Below, one piece after another: positions 59,484 through 64,000 of a DNA stretch of 64,000 bases (positions are counted from its first letter, which is position 1; every line of letters begins with the position of its first letter). Source of the DNA: an uncultured Clostridia bacterium (GTDB lineage Bacteria > Bacillota > Clostridia > Oscillospirales > Ruminococcaceae). The stretch is from assembly GCA_947631455.1 (NCBI GenBank), contig CANRLH010000004.1, positions 124,001 through 188,000 on the forward strand, given 5' to 3'. The translations under genes and the position numbers were made by a program. The notes below the pieces were generated by a model. It ran no database searches. It was not told the DNA's origin and was given only the letters and a program-made list of their open reading frames with translations.

Positions 59484-59957
59484 CTAGTCAATATAGACAA
59501 TGTTTCCCCATGTAGGAGACTCCTCATCATCGATCAAAACATTTCTCTCGACCCTTGCTCTTAAGGTACAGCCCCGGGCTGAGGATTGGCTCTCTGAGGT
59601 GAGCGTTAAAGTTATATCACTGGTCTTTGTGACAGTAACATTAGCATATTCGCCGTCTTTATCAGAAGAAAACGAAAGCTCTATACTTTTTCCGTTTGAG
59701 CCGCCGGAAAGCTCCTTTATCTTATTATAAACCGAAAGCTGTCCGCTTTCAGTCGGCTTTTTGTTTATATATGAATACACCGTTTCTATTGCGCTTTTTG
59801 CATTGTAATAGCTTTGAGTCATATCAAGAGTATCGCTTCGTACACTGTTGTAATAATAGGAGGAAAGGGCAATAAGTCCCGCAGCCAGAACCGCAAGAAT
59901 TGACGAAGCAAAAACCACCCACATTAACGCTGCGCCCTTTTTGTTGTACCCTTTCAT
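59484..59957 (-). CDS. PilX/GspK-like minor pilin lacking Glu5
   Basis: 157 residues from the ATG at 59957, chosen for the AAGGCGGTGA site; a TTG start at 59981 is possible. KKGAALMWVVFASSILAVLAAGLIAL is a pilin-like helix with a cleavable Gly but no Glu at +5 (Trp instead). That is typical of PilX and GspK minor pilins, which cap or initiate the fibre. Residues 45-75 (MTQSYYNAKSAIETVYSYI) match the PilX-type second helix. It sits between pilO and a prepilin gene. Confidence 0.8.
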   Translation of the reverse strand: MKGYNKKGAALMWVVFASSILAVLAAGLIALSSYYYNSVRSDTLDMTQSYYNAKSAIETVYSYINKKPTESGQLSVYNKIKELSGGSNGKSIELSFSSDKDGEYANVTVTKTSDITLTLTSESQSSARGCTLRARVERNVLIDDEESPTWGNIVYID

Positions 59958-59999
59958 AGTTTTGTTCACCGCCTTAAGCAATACCTGAATTTATGACCC

Positions 60000-60683
60000 C
60001 TAATCAAGATCAGCTTCATCAGCGACCTGCGCGTTTTCTTCTGCCGGGGCATACACAAAAGAAACTAACGAAAAGTTCATTATTATATCCTCGTCATTGT
60101 CGCTGTCTACCTGCATGGTAAATGTAAGATCCTTTATATACATAGCCTTTTGATTCTTAACCAAATTAAGCAGCTTTGTAAGCTGATAGTAGCTTCCCGA
60201 TGTTGTTAGCTCAGTTGTAACGCTCTTTACATCCTGGGCATTACCTTGCTCGGCTTTTTCAGTGCCGGTGCTGCTCTGAGTTTGTGTTTGCGTGCTCTCC
60301 GATGCCTGCGTCTGTGACAGTGATGTGTCAGTAACGCTCTCGGCCTCTCCGACGTTCAGTGAAACGACCTCAAGCCCGCTTTGCCTTATAATAGAACTTA
60401 TAACCGAGTCAATGTTGCTTGCTTTTATATCGCTCTGAAAGCTCTTTGATACCTCTGAGATGTCCGACAAAAGCTGTTCGTTTGTATCCCTGTAAGTCTG
60501 CGCCTGCTGACTTTCAAGCCAAAGCATATCATAGTCCGACATTTTAGCCAAAAGCTGAGCTTCCTTTTCATCGTTTGCCTCCATCATCGGCAGAATAAGA
60601 TACTTGATCCCCACTACTGCCACTAAAACCGCAAGCAGCGCATATAAAACAACTATCTGTCTTTTGGTTACACCTTTCAGCAT
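60000..60683 (-). CDS. pilO: PilO-like inner-membrane pilus assembly protein
   Basis: 227 residues: short cytoplasmic start, one membrane helix (residues 9-29), coiled coil to about 90, then a periplasm-facing ferredoxin-like domain. Inserted in the middle is a Ser/Thr/Gln-rich linker (SLSQTQASESTQTQTQSS) of about 35 residues. The ATG overlaps the pilN stop by one base (TAATG), so translation is coupled. PilN and PilO form the inner-membrane alignment complex with PilM. Identification rests on topology and gene order. Confidence 0.78.
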   Translation of the reverse strand: MLKGVTKRQIVVLYALLAVLVAVVGIKYLILPMMEANDEKEAQLLAKMSDYDMLWLESQQAQTYRDTNEQLLSDISEVSKSFQSDIKASNIDSVISSIIRQSGLEVVSLNVGEAESVTDTSLSQTQASESTQTQTQSSTGTEKAEQGNAQDVKSVTTELTTSGSYYQLTKLLNLVKNQKAMYIKDLTFTMQVDSDNDEDIIMNFSLVSFVYAPAEENAQVADEADLD

Positions 60684-61294
60684 TACTGCTCAGCCTCGCT
60701 TTCCTCTTCCGGCAAATCAAAGATACATACCACGGTGAATGAATACCCCTCTTCGCCGACCTTTGAGTATCCAGTATATACAACCGATTTAAAATACTCA
60801 AGCTTTTCTATGTTCTTTACTATTCCTGAAATATCACCGTAATTGTGCGCAGTGGTCTTAAACGTAAACGAAATTCCGTCGTTAGAATAGTCCATAAGCT
60901 TAACCTCTGCCTTACCTGCGCATGCTCCGTTTACATCCGACAAAAGCTTTGAGCTTAAGAAATCGTACTGCGTGGACTGTGACGATGCCTTTTTCTCGGA
61001 ATTTTCTAAAATCTCAAGATCTGCCTTAAGCTTTTGGTTAGCGTCCCTAAGCTTTATAACATCACTTACGGAAGCCTTAAGGCTTGATATCTTTTTTTCG
61101 TATTCTGCTATATCATTATCAAGCGACATACCCTTGAAAAGATTTATGAGCGTAAACACCGCCAATATCAGGACGATAGCCGCACCCGGCAAGACATAAG
61201 CAAGCGTTTTCATTCTCTTTTCGTGCTTGACAGGATCAAAAGAATACCTTGCAAGCAGGTCTATTTTGGACTTTTTTGTTCCTAACAATGCCAT
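60683..61294 (-). CDS. pilN: PilN-like inner-membrane pilus assembly protein
   Basis: 203 residues: cytoplasmic start containing a DLLARYSFDPVKHEKR segment (in the place of the PilM-binding INLLP motif), one membrane helix (about 32-53), a coiled coil (EYEKKISSLKASVSDVIKLRD) and a C-terminal domain. It fits PilN by size, order and topology. It is followed directly by pilO. Confidence 0.78.
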   Translation of the reverse strand: MALLGTKKSKIDLLARYSFDPVKHEKRMKTLAYVLPGAAIVLILAVFTLINLFKGMSLDNDIAEYEKKISSLKASVSDVIKLRDANQKLKADLEILENSEKKASSQSTQYDFLSSKLLSDVNGACAGKAEVKLMDYSNDGISFTFKTTAHNYGDISGIVKNIEKLEYFKSVVYTGYSKVGEEGYSFTVVCIFDLPEEESEAEQ

Positions 61295-61314
61295 AGCTTA
61301 TTTTTCCTCTCTGA

Positions 61315-62196
61315 TCAACTTAAATTTCCAAGTACGGTAAACAGCTTGCTGCACATATCATGATCCGGCAACGTGACCGAATCAAGCGCCGGCATTTCAG
61401 ATACGTTTACCCCCAGCGCCGATGAAAGCTCCGAAGAAAGCGCTGATACGTTTTGAGGAATGTCGCCCGTAAAAAATACATCAGTTATATCAAATCCAGT
61501 TTTCTGAGACTTGTTAAACTGAACAAGTGAGGAAAAGATCCGATACATCTCATCTGCCGAGTCCTCAGAGCCGACCTCCTCCAGAAGTCTTGAACGCGAT
61601 GAATAATTGTAATCGCCGTCCACAAAAAGCGTGTTTGATAGATTGTTTCCGTCTAAATTTGCAATAACATAAGTTTTTCTGGAAAGTTTCTTACAAAACG
61701 CTGCTGCATCTATTATTGAAGAAAGCGCAGTGTTAACAGCTTCAAGCTTAATACCCGCCTTGTCAAACAAACTTATATATCCCTCTATAAACTCCCTCTC
61801 TACCGCACAGGAAAGGATATCCATACCGCCATCCCTGGCTTTGGGATTCAAAACACGGTAATCATACAGAAGCTTATCGTAATTTTCAACCTCTGAATAT
61901 TCGTCCTTTATAATCTCAAGAAGCTTTTTATCGTTTTCAACCGGCACCCTAAGACGCTTTGACAAAACCGCTGTTGAATCGACAATAAGTCTTACGCTTT
62001 TTGCAAGCTCGGGATTATCCGCCCATACATTTTTTACGGCGTCAGACAAAAGATCCTCGTTCATTATCATTCCGTTTATCAGAAGTCCCTCCTGAATAGG
62101 TGCCTTTACACATTTTCTAACACTTACAGATCCCTTTGCTCCGCTGCCCTGTACAGCGTTTATGTAATTATTAGAAATAAAAAGTGAAACAGCCAT
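61315..62196 (-). CDS. pilM: PilM-like actin-fold pilus assembly protein
   Basis: 293 residues with a divergent PilM/FtsA-type ATPase pattern: the MAVSLFISNNYINAVQG start, VRLIVDSTAVLSKRL, AGIKLEAVNTALSSIIDA and NLDGNNLSNTLFVDGDYNYS (the phosphate-2-like region). No strong nucleotide-binding residues can be assured. In other type IV pilus systems PilM links the cytoplasmic ATPases to PilN. It stands between pilC and pilN. Confidence 0.75.
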   Translation of the reverse strand: MAVSLFISNNYINAVQGSGAKGSVSVRKCVKAPIQEGLLINGMIMNEDLLSDAVKNVWADNPELAKSVRLIVDSTAVLSKRLRVPVENDKKLLEIIKDEYSEVENYDKLLYDYRVLNPKARDGGMDILSCAVEREFIEGYISLFDKAGIKLEAVNTALSSIIDAAAFCKKLSRKTYVIANLDGNNLSNTLFVDGDYNYSSRSRLLEEVGSEDSADEMYRIFSSLVQFNKSQKTGFDITDVFFTGDIPQNVSALSSELSSALGVNVSEMPALDSVTLPDHDMCSKLFTVLGNLS

Positions 62197-62252
62197 ATAA
62201 ATACCTCTTTATAGTTTATTCAATTCGCAGCTTTTCTTATCAACCTGAACCG

Positions 62253-63452
62253 TTAATAGTTTCCTGCCTGCTCAACCTGACTGTACATAGAGAATATCGG
62301 CATAAGCACAGACAGCATTATTATTACAACAAAAAATGCAAGAACAACTATCATAATAGGCTCTATCATCGTCATAAGCTTTTTTATCGCCATATTTGAA
62401 TCATAATCGTAAGAATCGGCAATTGATACAAGAAGCGTATCAAGCTGTCCGGTTTCCTCGCCTACCGCTATCGTTTCAGCAAGCTTTTTGTCGAATCCGT
62501 CAACCATCATAAGTGAGCCTGACAACGGGTTTCCCGCACGAACCGATCTTATGACATCCTCAAACTGTGCCGTCAGATATCTGTTTCCGATCGTATCCTT
62601 TGAGATTTGAAGCGCATTTATTATGGAGAGTCCGCTTGAGTAAAGTGACGCAAGCGTTCTTGCAAACCTTGCGGTGTATATGATTTTTAAAAGCTTTCCT
62701 ATCACAGGTGCTTTCAGCTTAAGCTTATCCTTTGCAAATTTTACCTTTTCTATCTGAAATACAAAATAAATAATCAGACACAACACAGCAACAACTATCG
62801 CTATCTGCAGGAAATTTCCCGTTAGGGCATTTGAAATCGCCATTACTACCTGTGTGAGTACGGGAAGCTCCATTCCTTCAAAAATGTCTGCGAACATCGG
62901 TACAACAAAAGTCATAAGTCCCACAGCGACCAAAACCGTGAGAACTCCGAGTATAATAGGATATGTAAGGGCACCCCTTATGCTTTTTCCAAGACGGTTA
63001 TCCTTTTCGTAATAGTCCGCCATTTTAAGCATTGTCTCATCAAGACGTCCTGACGCTTCTCCCGCCTTGACCATATTTATAAGCATCGGCGGAAAGGTCC
63101 TTCCCAAAAGCTCCATAGCGTCTGACAGAGCCACTCCTCTTTTTATAGATGTGGATACCTCTGTGAAGGCGTATTTGAGCTTTGGCGTTAAATCTCTGTT
63201 GGTGATTATGTTCATTGCCCGTACAAGTGAAACTCCTGCGCCAAGCATACTTGAAATCTCACGGCAGAAAGTAGATATCTCCTCCGATTTCAGCTTTTTA
63301 TTTCTGTTTTTATCTATCTTTTCGGTAAAGCTTGAAAGGTATAACCCCATGTCTCTGAGTGCCTTTTTCAGCGTATCAGGACTGGCAGCATTAAGAGCAC
63401 CGCGTTTTACCTTCCCTGCTATATCCTTGGCTGTGTATCTGTAAAGCGGCAT
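62253..63452 (-). CDS. pilC: Type IV pilus inner-membrane platform protein PilC
   Basis: 399 residues, the standard length, from the ATG at 63450-63452 (AAGGAGA upstream). MPLYRYTAKDIAGKVKRG opens the family; two repeated T2SSF domains (SSMLGAGVSLVRAMNI and YSSGLSIINALQISKDTIGN) and three membrane helices follow. VGEETGQLDTLL is the usual second-domain motif. It is the first gene of the pilus operon and anchors PilB/PilT. Confidence 0.95.
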   Translation of the reverse strand: MPLYRYTAKDIAGKVKRGALNAASPDTLKKALRDMGLYLSSFTEKIDKNRNKKLKSEEISTFCREISSMLGAGVSLVRAMNIITNRDLTPKLKYAFTEVSTSIKRGVALSDAMELLGRTFPPMLINMVKAGEASGRLDETMLKMADYYEKDNRLGKSIRGALTYPIILGVLTVLVAVGLMTFVVPMFADIFEGMELPVLTQVVMAISNALTGNFLQIAIVVAVLCLIIYFVFQIEKVKFAKDKLKLKAPVIGKLLKIIYTARFARTLASLYSSGLSIINALQISKDTIGNRYLTAQFEDVIRSVRAGNPLSGSLMMVDGFDKKLAETIAVGEETGQLDTLLVSIADSYDYDSNMAIKKLMTMIEPIMIVVLAFFVVIIMLSVLMPIFSMYSQVEQAGNY

Positions 63453-63504
63453 AACATTCTCCTTACAAAAAATCAGATAAGCATAATATGTTTCATATAG
63501 TATT

Positions 63505-63533
63505 AGTATAGCATATATTAACGTCAAATGCAA
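63505..63533 (-). promoter_or_regulatory. Promoter of the type IV pilus operon
   Basis: Minus strand TTGCAT (63528-63533), 17-base spacer, TATACT (63505-63510), about 50 bases before the pilC start. Confidence 0.7.
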
Positions 63534-63580
63534 CAAAAATACGCGCTTTTTGTCGATTGTTTTATTTGTTTTTACAAAGA

Positions 63581-63611
63581 AAAAGGTCAAAGGATAACCC
63601 CTTGACCTTTC
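63581..63611 (-). terminator. Terminator of the rubrerythrin gene
   Basis: Hairpin AAAGGTCAAGGGG / CCTTTGACCTTT on the minus strand followed by a T run. Confidence 0.85.
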
Positions 63612-63635
63612 TTCATTATAAACGGCATAAGCTAA

Positions 63636-64000
63636 TTATTTAAAATACCTGTCGTAAAGTCCCTTAAAGCCACATCCGTGACGTGCTTCGTCCTTTGCCA
63701 TTTCGTGAACAGTGTCATGAACAGCATCGTATCCCAGCTCCTTAGCGCGCTTAGCAAGCTTAAGCTTGCCCTCACAAGCGCCGTTTTCAGCCATATATCT
63801 CATCTCGAGATTCTTCTTGGTAGAGTCGGTAACAACTTCTCCTAACAGCTCTGCAAACTTAGCCGCATGCTCAGCCTCTTCCCAAGCCGCCTTCTCATAG
63901 TAAAGACCAACCTCAGGATATCCCTCTCTGTAAGCAACTCTTGCCATTGCAAGATACATACCTACTTCAGAGCACTCGCCGCTGAAGTTGTCCTTAAGAC
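63636..64000 (-). CDS. Rubrerythrin/NADH-peroxidase-type di-iron protein, C-terminal part
   Basis: About 121 residues visible; the N-terminus (with the likely rubredoxin-like part) lies beyond the right edge. The frame begins [45 protein letters not shown]-type text: the Glu of GECSE, the E-x-x-H of EEAEHAAKF and later MAENGACE and EARHG are the four-helix bundle iron ligands. It reduces hydrogen peroxide in anaerobes. It is separated from the pilus operon by its own terminator. Confidence 0.9.
   Translation of the reverse strand, partial: LKDNFSGECSEVGMYLAMARVAYREGYPEVGLYYEKAAWEEAEHAAKFAELLGEVVTDSTKKNLEMRYMAENGACEGKLKLAKRAKELGYDAVHDTVHEMAKDEARHGCGFKGLYDRYFK

Overview
The window looks like a chromosomal segment of an anaerobic, spore-forming member of the Clostridia, most likely a gut or rumen Ruminococcaceae/Oscillospiraceae-type organism. 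The sequence evidence is sigma-G, a GerW/YtfJ spore protein, a SCIFF (six-cysteine) peptide, a Tyr T-box leader, SRP RNA next to dnaX, a rubrerythrin-type peroxidase, a type I dockerin and a Gram-positive type IV pilus operon. The genus is inference. Many promoters match the sigma-A consensus (TTGACA, 17 bp, TATAAT), so individual transcription units can be placed.

Bases 1-15.2 kb: one long leftward surface-polysaccharide operon driven from a promoter at 15191-15219. In transcription order it encodes a phosphoglycosyl transferase, a sugar kinase/nucleotidyltransferase fusion, a GT4 glycosyltransferase broken at a run of nine G with two tandem C-terminal halves, a Wzy-like polymerase, an alditol-phosphate module (TagF/TarL-like transferase, TarI-like cytidylyltransferase, TarJ-like dehydrogenase, ribulose-phosphate epimerase), another glycosyltransferase, a Wzx flippase, and a deoxysugar branch (NDP-hexose 2,3-dehydratase, 3-ketoreductase, 3,5-epimerase, SDR reductase/epimerase cut by the window edge). 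Together these predict a phosphate-containing polymer carrying a 2,6-dideoxy sugar, with a possible on/off or domain-swap switch in one glycosyltransferase.

15.5-37.4 kb: mainly housekeeping and sporulation genes. These are a DUF2079 membrane protein, T-box-tyrS, a GNAT, sigG, the SCIFF precursor scfA without its maturase, a TIGR04086 membrane protein, yajC, a GH10-like lipoprotein, SRP RNA-dnaX-ybaB-recR, a tadA-Nudix fusion, a GT2, a three-gene biotin-dependent carboxyltransferase set that lacks a membrane beta subunit, and a run from a site-2 protease through scpA/scpB, DUF2953, gerW, a D,D-carboxypeptidase and a pseudouridine synthase to a small unknown protein.

37.4-51 kb: rpmB, an LtaS-like synthase, tRNA-Lys, a periplasmic-binding-fold/GGDEF protein, ilvB, a Cthe_2159-like beta-helix protein, a csoR-copA-copZ copper operon (copZ in frame with copA), and a MATE exporter.

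51-64 kb: a 1435-residue secreted dockerin protein with a long array of Cys-pair repeats, then a leftward type IV pilus operon (pilC, M, N, O, three prepilin-like genes, pilB, pilT) without an obvious major pilin or prepilin peptidase, and the C-terminal part of a rubrerythrin at the right edge. The most unusual points are the poly-G/tandem C-terminus glycosyltransferase, the dideoxysugar plus CDP-alditol combination, the in-frame CopA-CopZ with an internal Shine-Dalgarno site, the orphan SCIFF peptide, the soluble transcarboxylase-like set and the Cys-repeat dockerin protein.
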